Positions 52,624-61,908 of a stretch of DNA of 64,000 nucleotides are shown piece by piece (positions within the stretch are counted from its first letter, which is position 1; every line of letters starts with the position of its first letter). A program made the translations under genes and the position numbers. The notes under the pieces are model-generated. The model ran no database searches and was not told the origin of the DNA. It saw only the letters and a list, made by a program, of their open reading frames with translations. The DNA is from Vibrio owensii CAIM 1854 = LMG 25443 (GTDB lineage: Bacteria > Pseudomonadota > Gammaproteobacteria > Enterobacterales > Vibrionaceae): positions 47,233-111,232 of the forward strand of contig NZ_JPRD01000017.1 of the NCBI RefSeq assembly GCF_000817815.1. Reading direction: 5' to 3'.

Positions 52624-53160
52624 ATGCAAGTAGTTAAAGCCAACCTCAGCCATTTAGAAGCATTTGAGCAGTATGTTGAAAAGTGTGCTCAGGTGGGAAT
52701 GGAAATGTACGTCGCCGCCCAAAGTGACAGTGAAGCGCTGCTGAAAAAACGAATTGGATACGCGAAAGGCGAAGGTTTGCCGGAAGATTGGACGCCGTCT
52801 TCGACATACTTCTGTATCGAAGAAGGGGTGATACTTGGTTCGATTCGAGTTCGTGAAGGGAACAACGACTACCTTGAAAATGTGATTGGGCACATTGGTT
52901 ACGAAACCGCACCAGATGCTCAAGGTAAAGGCATCGCCACATTCATGTTGAATTGGGTGAAAACCGAAATCATTCAGGACTTTGCTATCGTCACTTGTGA
53001 TGTGAACAATACCGCATCAAGACGCGTGATCGAAAAAGCGGGTGGCGAGTTTCTCAATACATTTTATTCAGAACAAGACCAATACGAAGTGCGCCGCTAT
53101 CGATTGCTGCCGGGTGATACCTCGTTGTCCCTACTTAACAACGTAAGGATTACGGAGTGA
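52624..53160 (+). CDS. GNAT family N-acetyltransferase
   Basis: 178 residues from the ATG at 52624, after GAGGAGAGC. Acetyl-CoA loop IGYETAPDAQGKGIATFMLNW (about 100-120, QGKGIA) and CDVNNTASRRVIEKAGGE near the C-terminus, typical of the RimJ/L-like clade. Substrate unknown. The in-frame region upstream to 52480 belongs to the previous gene. Confidence 0.85.
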   Translation: MQVVKANLSHLEAFEQYVEKCAQVGMEMYVAAQSDSEALLKKRIGYAKGEGLPEDWTPSSTYFCIEEGVILGSIRVREGNNDYLENVIGHIGYETAPDAQGKGIATFMLNWVKTEIIQDFAIVTCDVNNTASRRVIEKAGGEFLNTFYSEQDQYEVRRYRLLPGDTSLSLLNNVRITE

Positions 53161-53355
53161 TTGAAAGAAAGCGCGGTATTTATAACTAAGTAACCTCGAG
53201 GTTCTTGGGGCTGCGAGAACAAGAATTAAATGAATCTGGTTAAAAGTGTTTTCGGCCTGCTCTACAAGAACAATCAGGGCATGCATTGTCGCTTTACCAT
53301 GAAACCGATAAGCTGTTTGGCATCTTGTCAAAATAGCAGTATTAGGAAGCGCATC

Positions 53356-54156
53356 ATGGATCTCGATATCTACCAAGTGGACTCTTTCACCACCGAACCT
53401 TTCAAAGGAAACCCTGCTGGAGTCTGTCTCTCACAAGAACCGTTACCAGAAGCATTGATGTTCTCTATCGCTGAAGAAATGGCGGTATCAGAAACCGCTT
53501 TTCTCTGTTTGAAAGACATGCGATTGCGCTGGTTCACACCTAAGGTAGAAGTGGCGCTATGTGGTCATGGCACATTAGCCACAGCGCAAACCTTAAAAGA
53601 ACAAGGATTAGCGAAGGTTGGCGATACCATTGCCTTTCAAACTCTCTCTGTTGAGCTTCATGCAAAAGTAAACGAGTCGACAATTGAGCTCGACTTTCCT
53701 TCAACTCAGCTTGAAATGGGTGTTGAACAAGATGCTACATTGCTAGCGGCACTTGGATTGAAAGCAGAGCAGGTGGTTTCTTACGCTCAGTTTGACAGCA
53801 AAGGTTTTATTGAAGTCGACAGTGAACAAACCGCGCTGGATCTCGAGCCTAACTTTGACGCATTAAAGAACATTCAAGGGCGTGGCGTGGTGGTCACTGC
53901 TCAATCGAATTCCCCAGACCTCGACTTTATCTCGCGCTACTTCGCCCCTTGGGTGGGCGTGAACGAAGACCCTGTAACAGGCTCAGCCCATTGCGCACTG
54001 ACTCAGTTTTGGGCGCAGAAGCTCGGTCAAAATCAGTTTAAAGCTTATCAAGCCTCAGCACGTGGCGGCCACTTACAAACCGAACTACTTGAAAATGGGC
54101 GCATTAAACTAATTGGCTCCGCAAAGACGGTAATCAGCGGAAAACTAAAGGTATAA
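53356..54156 (+). CDS. PhzF-family isomerase
   Basis: 266 residues from the ATG at 53356 (AGGAAGC upstream). Active-site E46 in VSETAFL, GHGTLATA and the C-terminal NEDPVTGSAHC; IYQVDSFTTEPFKGNPAGV is the usual start. PhzF enzymes isomerise epoxides or dihydroxy acids; without phenazine genes nearby the physiological substrate is unknown. The ATG is preferred over one at 53230. Followed closely by a VOC gene. Confidence 0.9.
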   Translation: MDLDIYQVDSFTTEPFKGNPAGVCLSQEPLPEALMFSIAEEMAVSETAFLCLKDMRLRWFTPKVEVALCGHGTLATAQTLKEQGLAKVGDTIAFQTLSVELHAKVNESTIELDFPSTQLEMGVEQDATLLAALGLKAEQVVSYAQFDSKGFIEVDSEQTALDLEPNFDALKNIQGRGVVVTAQSNSPDLDFISRYFAPWVGVNEDPVTGSAHCALTQFWAQKLGQNQFKAYQASARGGHLQTELLENGRIKLIGSAKTVISGKLKV

Positions 54157-54160
54157 CGCG

Positions 54161-54580
54161 ATGAAACAATCCATTATCCATATTGCTTTGGTCGTAAAAG
54201 ATTACGATGAAGCGATTGATTTTTATGTGAATAAGCTGAGGTTTGAGCTGGTGGAAGATACTTACCAACCAGAGCAAGATAAGCGCTGGGTTGTGGTTTC
54301 TCCACCGGGTTCCAATGATGTGACATTATTGCTAGCCAAAGCGTCTAAGCCAGAGCAACGTGACTTCATCGGTAATCAAACCGGTGGACGTGTATTCCTA
54401 TTTTTGAATACCGATGACTTCTGGCGTGACTACAACCGAATGGTAGAGCAGGGCATTAAATTTGTTCGCCCGCCAGCAGAGCAAGACTACGGCACAGTCG
54501 CCGTATTTGAAAATCTCTATGGCAACCTGTGGGACTTGCTAGAGATGAGTCCGAGTCACCCAATGGCTGCGCGTTATTAA
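54161..54580 (+). CDS. VOC (glyoxalase-like) family protein
   Basis: 139 residues. Two beta-alpha-beta-beta-beta units: IIHIALVVKDYDEAIDFYVNKL at the N-terminus and GGRVFLFLNTDDFWRDYNRM. Ends in VAVFENLYGNLWDLLE, the usual last motif with an E metal ligand. Similar to the BphC/glyoxalase-type resistance proteins, but the substrate is unknown. Starts four bases after phzF-like gene stop, so probably co-expressed. Confidence 0.85.
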   Translation: MKQSIIHIALVVKDYDEAIDFYVNKLRFELVEDTYQPEQDKRWVVVSPPGSNDVTLLLAKASKPEQRDFIGNQTGGRVFLFLNTDDFWRDYNRMVEQGIKFVRPPAEQDYGTVAVFENLYGNLWDLLEMSPSHPMAARY

Positions 54581-54796
54581 GTTGGTATTGATTGGTGAAG
54601 GGTATGATTCTCTCTAGCAATGATATTGTAATTTAATTGTTATAAATCAATTAATTATGCACATTTCATTTTCCAGGATAATAGTGACATTTGTTTTGAG
54701 ATAATCGTATACATCTTTTATAAAATTTTATTGAACCAATTGCTTATCAGTTTACTTTGATTAATGAACTTGTTTCATAAACCAGAGGAAAAGCAA

Positions 54797-55151
54797 ATGG
54801 ATATCTATCCTGTAAGTGTTCCAGAACAAAGCTACTACTCACCAATTCCGAGTTCTATAACTATTTTTGAGCAACAAATAAATACCAGTTGCTAGTGTTG
54901 AACGACAGGTATTAACAGGTGTCTCAGCTATTGAGTCGGGTAACGGCTACTTTGTTATGTATCTTAATGATGTCGAAATAGGCAGGTTTGTTTTTGATGG
55001 CTCAAGAGCTTTTTTCATGTGTCCCCAATGGGGCGCCTCACTCGCTGCAAACATTCCTCACACTCTAAGACTAGAGTTTATTCACACAGCAACGGGTGTT
55101 ACGACAGAGGTTCACATCCAATCTCACACGGTCGCTAACATCGTATTCTAA
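54797..55151 (+). pseudogene. Small protein gene with frameshift, AT-rich surroundings
   Basis: ATG 54797 has a good ribosome site (AGAGGAAAAGCAA) and codes for 32 residues (MDIYPVSVPEQSYYSPIPSS...) before TAG. The other frame, open from about 54882 (IPVASVERQVLTG) to the TAA at 55151, continues with strand-like residues (YFVMYLNDVEIGRFVFDGS). A one-base insertion (or two-base deletion) near 54870-54892 would join the two into about 115 residues. No family recognised. Confidence 0.45.
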
Positions 55152-55293
55152 GCTAAATACTCAATCGTGTTTAAACAGTAACAAGTATACTCGGTGGTGC
55201 AAAACTCTTTGCATCATCGAGTTCTAGTTAGAATATCTAATCGTGTCTATTTAATTTTTACTGTTTTCATTAATCACTTTGCCTATCAGCTTA

Positions 55294-55317
55294 ATTCTCA
55301 AAATGAGAATGATATTT
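55294..55317. promoter_or_regulatory. Palindrome and weak Fur-like site upstream of the LruC gene
   Basis: ATTCTCA-AAA-TGAGAAT is a perfect 7-3-7 palindrome (55294-55310). The overlapping TGAGAATGATATTTA resembles a Fur core on the left side only. About 105-120 bases before the LruC start. Operator is plausible, Fur is uncertain. Confidence 0.4.
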
Positions 55318-55414
55318 AAATCAATATAACTCTATGTTTTTAAATGAGCTAATTTCGGCATCATATTTGCGTTAACCCTCTACGACCAACGATTCAGTTG
55401 ATGAGGGGAATAAC

Positions 55415-57088
55415 ATGAAAGCAGGGAAACTTATTGCGCTAACCAGTTGCTGCGTATCGATGTCCGGATACGCGCTCACTACCAGTGATTTATCGTTCGA
55501 ATCAGGCAGTGACAATGCAAACTACACCATCAAAGGTAAACCATTAGAGACCACTTCTATAGCGGAAACCTTACCTCAGGATACGCTGACCAATGTGTAC
55601 TCGATGCTTCCTGAAGGGACTTACGTTAACAGTGCGTTTATTGCACCGGAACGCTATTCAAATATTGATATCGATGACGAGCTTGATGGCGCTGAGTACG
55701 CGACGGCCTCAGTGACGTTTCTTAATGAGGGGGCTGGCTATCGAAATTCGCTAGGCTATTTTGTCTACGACACTAACAATCCACCAACTAGCAAAGACGA
55801 TATCGAAACGCACATGGTTATTTTCCCAAATGTTTCGAAAGCGCCAGATGGTGACATGCAGGAAGGTGACACTATCGATCTCGATGTGCAGTTAACCGCC
55901 GGTCAGACGCTTGCGTTTTTCGTCATCCCGAATGGTTGGTATGTCAGTACCTATAACAACATTCCTTACCTTGGTCCTTGGAACACACCTTTTTACAGCT
56001 TATCCAGTTTGAATCCAGAGACGACCGCTAATTACCGCCGCCACAACGTTGCGTTCTTGGATACCGAGAATGAATTTTTGGTGCTTGGTTTTGAAGACAT
56101 TCGCCGTCCGAGTGGCGATAACGACTTCAACGACTTGATTTTTACCGTGGACATTTCACCTTTCTCGGCGGTGGATGGTGTGAACACCGATGGCACTACC
56201 GACTCGAAATACGAAGTGTTGGTCCAAGAGAACAACCCAGAGGTCACAGTGACGTCGGTTTACCCAAGTTCTGATACGTATGCGACGATGGCATTCGAAG
56301 ACCGATGGCCGTTAATGGGTGACTACGACTTCAACGATGTGGTGTGGCGCTATCGTGTGACCGAACTTTTGAATGGTCAACGTGAATTGAAGACCATTAC
56401 TGTTGATTACACCCTACAAGCAATGGGGGCGGGTTATTCCAATGGTTTTGCGGTGAAGCTGCCTAATGTGGATTCGTCCAACGTTGCATCGGTAACGGTG
56501 ACCAAAAATGGTCAAGCAGTGGAACATACCGTGCTTCAATCTGGCAGCGAAACTGTGTTGGTGGTATCGGAGGATTTAAGAGCAGAACTGGATGCGCTTG
56601 GTGTTCTGACGTCTGGTTGTACTTATTACCGTACTCAGAGCAATTGTTTGAATCAGCAAGCGACCGACATCCTCAGCTACCAGATGGTCGTCGAACTGAC
56701 CACGCCAGTCGCACGAGATCAAATCGGCTACCCGCCATATGACTCATTCATCTTTGCGGCAGAAGGTACCTACCACGGGGACTTTGTTGCGACTTTCCCT
56801 GGCATGACATGGCAAACCCACTTTAAGACATTCTCAGGCACTGGGGATATGAATAACGCATTGTTCAATCTGCATGATGATGACACAGGCGGCTCGGAAT
56901 ACTTCCTAACCAGCAACAACATGCCATGGGCAATCAACATTCGTGATGAATGGGATCACCCAACCGAGAACACAGATATCAGCCATGCCTACACAGGGTT
57001 CCCAACTTGGGTAACCAGCAGTGGCGAAACGGACACCAGTTGGTACAACGCGCCAGCGAGTGGCAAAGTTATCTCAGCAACGGAATAG
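55415..57088 (+). CDS. LruC domain secreted protein with DUF4114
   Basis: 557 residues with a signal peptide (cleaved near SGYA). DUF4114-like calcium-style repeats: the region about 218-240 (FEDIRRPSGDNDFNDLIF) and about 290-315 (FEDRWPLMGDYDFNDVVW) share the DxDFNDxxF motif, then the LruC domain (VDYTLQAMGAGYSNGFAVKLP, about 330-530). No LPXTG or obvious anchor. LruC proteins are surface or matrix proteins, many with a lipoprotein partner. The lipoprotein gene begins 13 bases after its stop, so they are probably one unit. Confidence 0.85.
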   Translation: MKAGKLIALTSCCVSMSGYALTTSDLSFESGSDNANYTIKGKPLETTSIAETLPQDTLTNVYSMLPEGTYVNSAFIAPERYSNIDIDDELDGAEYATASVTFLNEGAGYRNSLGYFVYDTNNPPTSKDDIETHMVIFPNVSKAPDGDMQEGDTIDLDVQLTAGQTLAFFVIPNGWYVSTYNNIPYLGPWNTPFYSLSSLNPETTANYRRHNVAFLDTENEFLVLGFEDIRRPSGDNDFNDLIFTVDISPFSAVDGVNTDGTTDSKYEVLVQENNPEVTVTSVYPSSDTYATMAFEDRWPLMGDYDFNDVVWRYRVTELLNGQRELKTITVDYTLQAMGAGYSNGFAVKLPNVDSSNVASVTVTKNGQAVEHTVLQSGSETVLVVSEDLRAELDALGVLTSGCTYYRTQSNCLNQQATDILSYQMVVELTTPVARDQIGYPPYDSFIFAAEGTYHGDFVATFPGMTWQTHFKTFSGTGDMNNALFNLHDDDTGGSEYFLTSNNMPWAINIRDEWDHPTENTDISHAYTGFPTWVTSSGETDTSWYNAPASGKVISATE

Positions 57089-57101
57089 CAAGGAGCATCA
57101 C

Positions 57102-57560
57102 ATGAATACTTCGACAAAACTACTGACCATCATGTTTGCTTCAACCCTAGTCGCTGCTTGTGGAGGCGGTGGCGGCGGAGGTGGCGGCTCTTCAACCCCA
57201 GCTCCTGCGCCAGTGGTGGATGAGACTGATGACACACAAGACATTGTGGCACAACGTGACTTTTCCTTTGATGTTGGCGAGACCATTACCTTGTCTATGA
57301 ACTACCAAGGGGCTTCTGATGGGGCATTGCATCTCTACACCAAAGAGGCATTTACGGCGGAAAACGGCGATGTGATTGCAGACCCAATGTCACGCATCAC
57401 TACCATTTATCCAACCCGAACCAATCAGGTTGAGTTAGAGGTGAATGGCAATTGGACCAAGTTGTACGCGCAATGGGTCCCAATGAATGCTGGTGAATCT
57501 GAGAAGAACTGGGTGATTTCGTTGAATCAATCCAACAACAATTACCATCTCGATTTTTAA
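57102..57560 (+). CDS. Lipoprotein with Gly-rich linker, partner of LruC protein
   Basis: 152 residues from the ATG at 57102, AAGGAG just upstream. Lipobox VAAC, then a run of nine glycines and a Pro-rich linker before a beta-rich domain (RDFSFDVGETITLSMNY; RTNQVELEVNGNWTKLYAQW). The Gly-run is encoded by GGN repeats that could slip. Family not recognised; the position after the LruC gene suggests it anchors or caps that protein. Confidence 0.75.
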   Translation: MNTSTKLLTIMFASTLVAACGGGGGGGGGSSTPAPAPVVDETDDTQDIVAQRDFSFDVGETITLSMNYQGASDGALHLYTKEAFTAENGDVIADPMSRITTIYPTRTNQVELEVNGNWTKLYAQWVPMNAGESEKNWVISLNQSNNNYHLDF

Positions 57561-57581
57561 TCCAAGATGTCGTTAATAAGC

Positions 57582-57611
57582 AAAGCGTGGTTAAAGCCAC
57601 GCTTTATTTTT
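57582..57611 (+). terminator. Rho-independent terminator
   Basis: AAAGCGTGG pairs with CCACGCTTT around TTAAAG, then ATTTTTG. Ends the LruC-lipoprotein unit. Confidence 0.82.
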
Positions 57612-57636
57612 GATAAAAATCCTTCGCAACATTAGC

Positions 57637-57650
57637 GTGATCTATATCAC
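57637..57650. promoter_or_regulatory. CRP/FNR-like palindrome before ybiT
   Basis: GTGAT-CTAT-ATCAC is a perfect palindrome; read as CGTGA-n6-TCACC it matches the CRP consensus at eight of ten positions. About 117 bases before the ybiT start. Confidence 0.4.
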
Positions 57651-57766
57651 CTATTGAACGAATCAGATAGAATGGCGGCCACTTTCAATATGCCCTTTTC
57701 TAACCGTATCTCGAAAGTGAATTAACAACTTGTTATTTAAAAGAAATTTCCTTCGAGGACGCCGCT

Positions 57767-59371
57767 ATCATTAGTACAAACAATATCACCATGCAATTTG
57801 GTGCCGAGCCACTGTTCGAAAATATCTCTGCTAAATTTGGCAACGGCAACCGTTATGGTCTGATTGGCGCAAACGGCTGTGGTAAGTCGACATTTATGAA
57901 AATCCTGAGTGGGGCACTTGCGCCAAGCTCGGGCAACGTTTCTATTACTCCGGGGCTGAAACTGGGCGTATTGAGCCAAGATCAGTTTGCGTTCGAGCAA
58001 TACAGCGTAATTGATGCCGTGATCATGGGCGACCGCAAGCTTTGGGAAGTGAAGCAGGAACGTGACCGCATCTATTCATTACCAGAAATGAGTGAAGAAG
58101 ACGGCATGAAAGTCGCTGAGCTGGAAAGCGAATTCGCAGAAATGGACGGCTACACAGCAGAAAGCCGTGCTGGCGATATTCTGCTTCAAGCGGGTATTGA
58201 AGAAGAGCTGCATTTTGGTTTGATGCAGCAAGTTGCTCCAGGCTGGAAACTGCGTGTACTTTTGGCGCAAGCTCTGTTTGCTAACCCAGATATTTTGCTG
58301 CTCGACGAACCAACCAACAACTTGGATATCCACACCATCAACTGGTTGGCGGAAGAGTTGAACCAACGTAAGTGTACGATGATCATCATCTCGCACGACC
58401 GTCACTTCCTAAACTCTGTGTGTACGCACATGGCAGATATCGATTACGGTGAGTTGCGCATTTACCCTGGTAACTATGAATACTTCCTTGAAGCATCTGG
58501 TCTTCGTCGTGAGCAGTTATTGGCTTCTAACGCGAAGAAAACCGCTGAAATCAACGAACTTCAAGAATTCGTAAACCGTTTTGGTGCGAATGCATCGAAA
58601 GCAAAACAGGCCAGCTCTCGCGCTAAGAAGATGGAAAAAATCCAACTTGACGAAGTGAAAGCAAGTAGCCGTGTTAGCCCATCGATTGATTTCGGTGAGG
58701 GCAAAAAACTGCACCGTTTAGCCTTGGAACTGCAAGACCTTGGTCACTCGTTTGGTGATGAGCTGTTGTTTGAAAAAGGCAACTTGTTACTCGAAGCAGG
58801 CACTCGCCTTGCGATCATCGGTGAAAACGGTGTGGGTAAAACGACCTTACTGCGTTGTCTAGTGAACGAACTAGAGCAAACTCAGGGCGTCGTAAAGTGG
58901 TCTGAAAACGCTTCAATTGGTTACTGCCCACAGGACAGCAGTGCAGACTTCGATAACGATCTGACCATCTTTGAGTGGATCTCTCAGTGGCGTACCGTGA
59001 AGCACAATGACCTAATGGTGCGTGGCATTCTAGGTCGCTTGTTGTTTACCGCTGATGATGCCAACAAAAAAGCGAAAAACTGCTCGGGTGGTGAGAAGAA
59101 CCGCCTGCTGTTTGGTAAGCTAATGATGCAAGACATCAACGTTTTGGTTATGGATGAGCCAACCAACCACATGGATATGGAAGCGATTGAAGCGTTAAAC
59201 AGCGCATTAAAAGACTACACGGGCACTTTGATCTTTGTTAGTCATGATCGTGAGTTTGTATCGTCATTGGCGACTTCAATCATTGATGTAAAAGACAAAC
59301 AGTTGGTGAGTTTCCAAGGTACATTTGAAGAGTACATGGCACACCAACGAAAGGTGCTTAGCGCTGCGTAA
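57767..59371 (+). CDS. ybiT: ABC-F family ATPase YbiT with apparent non-AUG start
   Basis: About 534 residues if begun at ATC 57767. Aligning with E. coli YbiT (MLVSSNVTMQFG), the codons ATC-ATT-AGT-ACA-AAC-AAT-ATC-ACC-ATG fall exactly on residues 1-9, and GAGGA (57755-57759) is seven bases before the ATC. The first ATG (57791) has no ribosome site and would cut the first strand. Two ATPase halves: Walker [10 protein letters not shown] and GENGVGKTT, signatures APGWKLR and CSGGEKNR, Walker [14 protein letters not shown] and [13 protein letters not shown], with the ABC-F linker KASSR between. Such proteins act on the ribosome. Confidence 0.92.
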   Translation: MISTNNITMQFGAEPLFENISAKFGNGNRYGLIGANGCGKSTFMKILSGALAPSSGNVSITPGLKLGVLSQDQFAFEQYSVIDAVIMGDRKLWEVKQERDRIYSLPEMSEEDGMKVAELESEFAEMDGYTAESRAGDILLQAGIEEELHFGLMQQVAPGWKLRVLLAQALFANPDILLLDEPTNNLDIHTINWLAEELNQRKCTMIIISHDRHFLNSVCTHMADIDYGELRIYPGNYEYFLEASGLRREQLLASNAKKTAEINELQEFVNRFGANASKAKQASSRAKKMEKIQLDEVKASSRVSPSIDFGEGKKLHRLALELQDLGHSFGDELLFEKGNLLLEAGTRLAIIGENGVGKTTLLRCLVNELEQTQGVVKWSENASIGYCPQDSSADFDNDLTIFEWISQWRTVKHNDLMVRGILGRLLFTADDANKKAKNCSGGEKNRLLFGKLMMQDINVLVMDEPTNHMDMEAIEALNSALKDYTGTLIFVSHDREFVSSLATSIIDVKDKQLVSFQGTFEEYMAHQRKVLSAA

Positions 59372-59521
59372 CCAAGCGCCGATCATCGTGAATAATTGGA
59401 CGTAAAGTTCGTCTTTGAGACGAAGAAAACAACAGATTATTTGCAATAGTGATTTAATCTAAACCTAATAGAGGTAAGGTGGTGAGTACAACGCTCGCCA
59501 CCCACAATTAAGGAGCCGTTC

Positions 59522-59968
59522 ATGAGCCATGAATTTATGACCGACGAAGAACGTATTGAACTGCAGAAGAACAACCCTCTGCACGGTCTTAAATTAGAAG
59601 ACATGTTGCAGCAGCTTGTTGACCATTACGGTTGGGAAATCCTCGACACAGCAATGCGTATGAACTGTTTCAACACTAAGCCAAGCATTGCGAGCAGTGT
59701 TAAGTACCTGAAGAAAACAGAATAGGCTCGCGAGCGTGTAGAGAACTTCTACCTATACCGCTACAAGCGCATGCCAAAGGCATCTGAATACGAGTACAAC
59801 CTGCCACCACGCGCACGTACCTTCCGTCATGGATTGGAACCGCGTGAGCCAATGGAACTGACGGTTGAATCGATTCTGGCTTCACAAGCTAAGGCTGCGT
59901 CTGCGCACAAAGAGCGTTCAGCAAAGCAACGCACAGATCGTGCTCGCTTTAATAACCGTCGTCGATAA
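59522..59968 (+). pseudogene. VF530-family gene interrupted by amber stop
   Basis: ATG 59522 follows AAGGAGCCG. The first 67 codons match the VF530 protein at 16256 (NPLHGLKLEDMLQQLVDHYGW, SIASSVKYLKKTE), then a TAG (59723-59725) occurs at the position of the Trp in the paralogue ([13 protein letters not shown]). The frame continues for a further 80 codons (ARERVENFYLYRYKRMPK to FNNRRR). TGG to TAG is the simplest cause. The basic tail would make this a longer DNA-binding version. A sequencing error must also be considered. Confidence 0.75.
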
Positions 59969-60026
59969 ACTTTCAATTCTCTTGTTCCTGTAGGCTTGAT
60001 GCCTAGGTACAAGAGTGATTTTGATG

Positions 60027-60056
60027 AAAAGCCAAACTACCCAGTTTGGCTTTTTT
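60027..60056 (+). terminator. Rho-independent terminator
   Basis: AAAAGCCAAACT pairs with AGTTTGGCTTTT, followed by TT. A second inverted repeat (CTCTTGT/ACAAGAG, 59979-60015) lies just before it. Confidence 0.85.
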
Positions 60057-60085
60057 ATTGTCTTTTCTTTGGCTAAACCTCGTTA

Positions 60086-61036
60086 TCAAGACCCTAGCTT
60101 GATAATCGAAGAGTACATCTGCTGCGGATCGGACTGATGGCTGAATCGTGCTTGGAAGCTCTCCACCACATAGTCAATAAAGGCTCGTAACTTTTGCGAT
60201 TGCTCTTTGTGGTAAGGGTAAACGATATACAGCGCGTGCTTTTCCATCTGCCATTCAGGGGTAATCTCAACCAATTCACCTGAAGCTAATTGAGGCTCAA
60301 CAAAGAAATCCGGTAGTAGTGCGACACCGAGTCCGGCACATGCCGCTTGGGTAAGCGCAAGACCACTGTTGACCATATAAACACAAGGCGGAATCGCAAC
60401 ATCTAAAATCTGATTGCCGTTATTGAAAGTCCAACGACGTGAGGCTGATGACAAGCTGTAACTCAGCAGTCGATGATTTACCACATCGCTAGGAGTGAGG
60501 AAGGGCGCTGATGCCTCCAAGTAATTCGGAGAGGCACAAAGCACACGTCGAATGTCTAACAGCTTTCTCGAACGTAAAGTTGAATTTCCAAGCTCTTCTC
60601 CACCACGAATGGCAATATCGACCCCTTGTTCAATCAAATCGAGGTGCTCGTCACTCATGATTACCTCTATGGAAAGTTCTGGATGCAGCTTCATAAACTC
60701 GCAAATGATAGGGTTTAGCTCAATCAACCCCAATGACATCGGCATGCTGACTTTTAGCGTGCCCTTTAATGTGTGCGAAGACTCGATCACTGAACGATCG
60801 GCATTGTTGAGTGCATCGAGAACCTGACACACTTGCTGATAATAGAGCTGACCATTATCGGTAATGTGTAAATTGCGTGTAGTACGGTTAATCAAAGGGC
60901 TTTTCAAATAGCTCTCTAATTCATTGATGTTCTTACTTATTGCGGCTTTTGAAAGATTTAAATCTTCTGCAGCCGCGACGAAGCTACCGAGCTCCACCAC
61001 TCGACGAAATACGGTTAATGCTCTGATCTTATCCAC
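60086..61036 (-). CDS. LysR-family transcriptional regulator
   Basis: 316 residues. N-terminal helix-turn-helix: VELGSFVAAAEDLNLSKAAISKNINELESYL. CrgA-type effector domain. Divergent from the FMN-reductase gene at 61186 with palindromes in the gap, so it is the likely regulator of that gene. Confidence 0.9.
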   Translation of the reverse strand: MDKIRALTVFRRVVELGSFVAAAEDLNLSKAAISKNINELESYLKSPLINRTTRNLHITDNGQLYYQQVCQVLDALNNADRSVIESSHTLKGTLKVSMPMSLGLIELNPIICEFMKLHPELSIEVIMSDEHLDLIEQGVDIAIRGGEELGNSTLRSRKLLDIRRVLCASPNYLEASAPFLTPSDVVNHRLLSYSLSSASRRWTFNNGNQILDVAIPPCVYMVNSGLALTQAACAGLGVALLPDFFVEPQLASGELVEITPEWQMEKHALYIVYPYHKEQSQKLRAFIDYVVESFQARFSHQSDPQQMYSSIIKLGS

Positions 61037-61061
61037 GCATTAGTTTCCTCATGTTTTTATT

Positions 61062-61099
61062 GTTCACTCATGGTGAACTATATAGCCACTATTATAGTG
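61062..61099. promoter_or_regulatory. Palindromes in LysR / FMN-reductase gap
   Basis: GTTCAC-TCATG-GTGAAC (61062-61078) and CACTA-TTA-TAGTG (61087-61099) lie in tandem, with a further TTCAC half-site after them. Candidate LysR operator for both divergent genes. Confidence 0.5.
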
Positions 61100-61185
61100 T
61101 TTATTCACTGGTGGGAGTTAATTAATATCACCTCATTCACTGAGTGCCCGACATAAGTAGGGGCAAACGTAATTAGGATTCCACT

Positions 61186-61728
61186 ATGAAAAAGATCGTC
61201 GCATTTACTGGTAGCAACAACAGCCAATCAATCCACAGCCTGTTGGTTCAAGCGTTGGCAAACCAAGCTACACATACAGAAGTAAACACCATTGACCTAA
61301 ATGACTTTGAATTGCCAATGTACGGTTTGGACGTTGAAGGTCAGGGCGTCCCAGAAAACGCACACAAACTGCGTGCAACGTTAAACGAATACGATGCGAT
61401 CATCATCGCATCACCAGAGCACAACGGCTCAATGCCAGCATTTCTGAAAAATGCGATTGATTGGCTATCGCGTGTCGCACCTCAAGGTACGTCTTTCTTT
61501 GGCGACACTAAGAAACCAGTTCTACTGGTGAGCACATCTCCAGGTGCAAACGGTGGCGCAACTAATATCAAAACCATGGCTGAGTTGATGCCTTGGTGGG
61601 GCGGCGATGTAAAAGGCACTTACAGCTTGGGTGGCTTCTACGACAAGTTCCAAGACGGTGAATTTGACGCTGCGACCTCGGCAGAACTGAGCGAGTTAAT
61701 GGCCTCTTTCGAACATGCTATTAATTAG
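61186..61728 (+). CDS. NADPH-dependent FMN reductase
   Basis: 180 residues, flavodoxin-like. FMN-phosphate loop AFTGSNNSQSIHSLL, and PEHNGSMPAFLKNAIDWLSR, the typical ring-contact motif (SPEHNGSMP, about 85-95). STSPGANGGATN is the second loop. The family includes ChrR/quinone reductases and azoreductases. ATG follows AGGATTCCACT. Divergent from a LysR regulator. Confidence 0.9.
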   Translation: MKKIVAFTGSNNSQSIHSLLVQALANQATHTEVNTIDLNDFELPMYGLDVEGQGVPENAHKLRATLNEYDAIIIASPEHNGSMPAFLKNAIDWLSRVAPQGTSFFGDTKKPVLLVSTSPGANGGATNIKTMAELMPWWGGDVKGTYSLGGFYDKFQDGEFDAATSAELSELMASFEHAIN

Positions 61729-61769
61729 TTTTATTATATTTCTATACAAACTATTTAATTACTAACTTA

Positions 61770-61795
61770 GTTGCTATTAAATTAGTAATAGCAAC
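61770..61795. repeat. Inverted repeat after FMN-reductase gene
   Basis: GTTGCTATTA and TAATAGCAAC are perfect 10-base arms around a six-base loop. Followed by only a short T-rich tail, so a weak terminator at best. Confidence 0.45.
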
Positions 61796-61908
61796 AGGTT
61801 GTTCCTTAAATTCTACATTTTAAATTTGAAGTTATATCTTGCTATAAAAATTTATAGTGAGTGGTGTTTTTTGTTCGTAAATATAAAAATAATATAAAGG
61901 TGTATACT

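Noticed and set aside
55191..55218. GGTGGTGCAAA / TTTGCATCATC hairpin as a terminator
   Set aside because: Needs several G-U pairs and has no T-run after it.
59723..59725. TAG as pyrrolysine codon in the VF530 gene
   Set aside because: No sign of a Pyl system in a Vibrio, and the paralogue shows Trp at this place; nonsense mutation is simpler.
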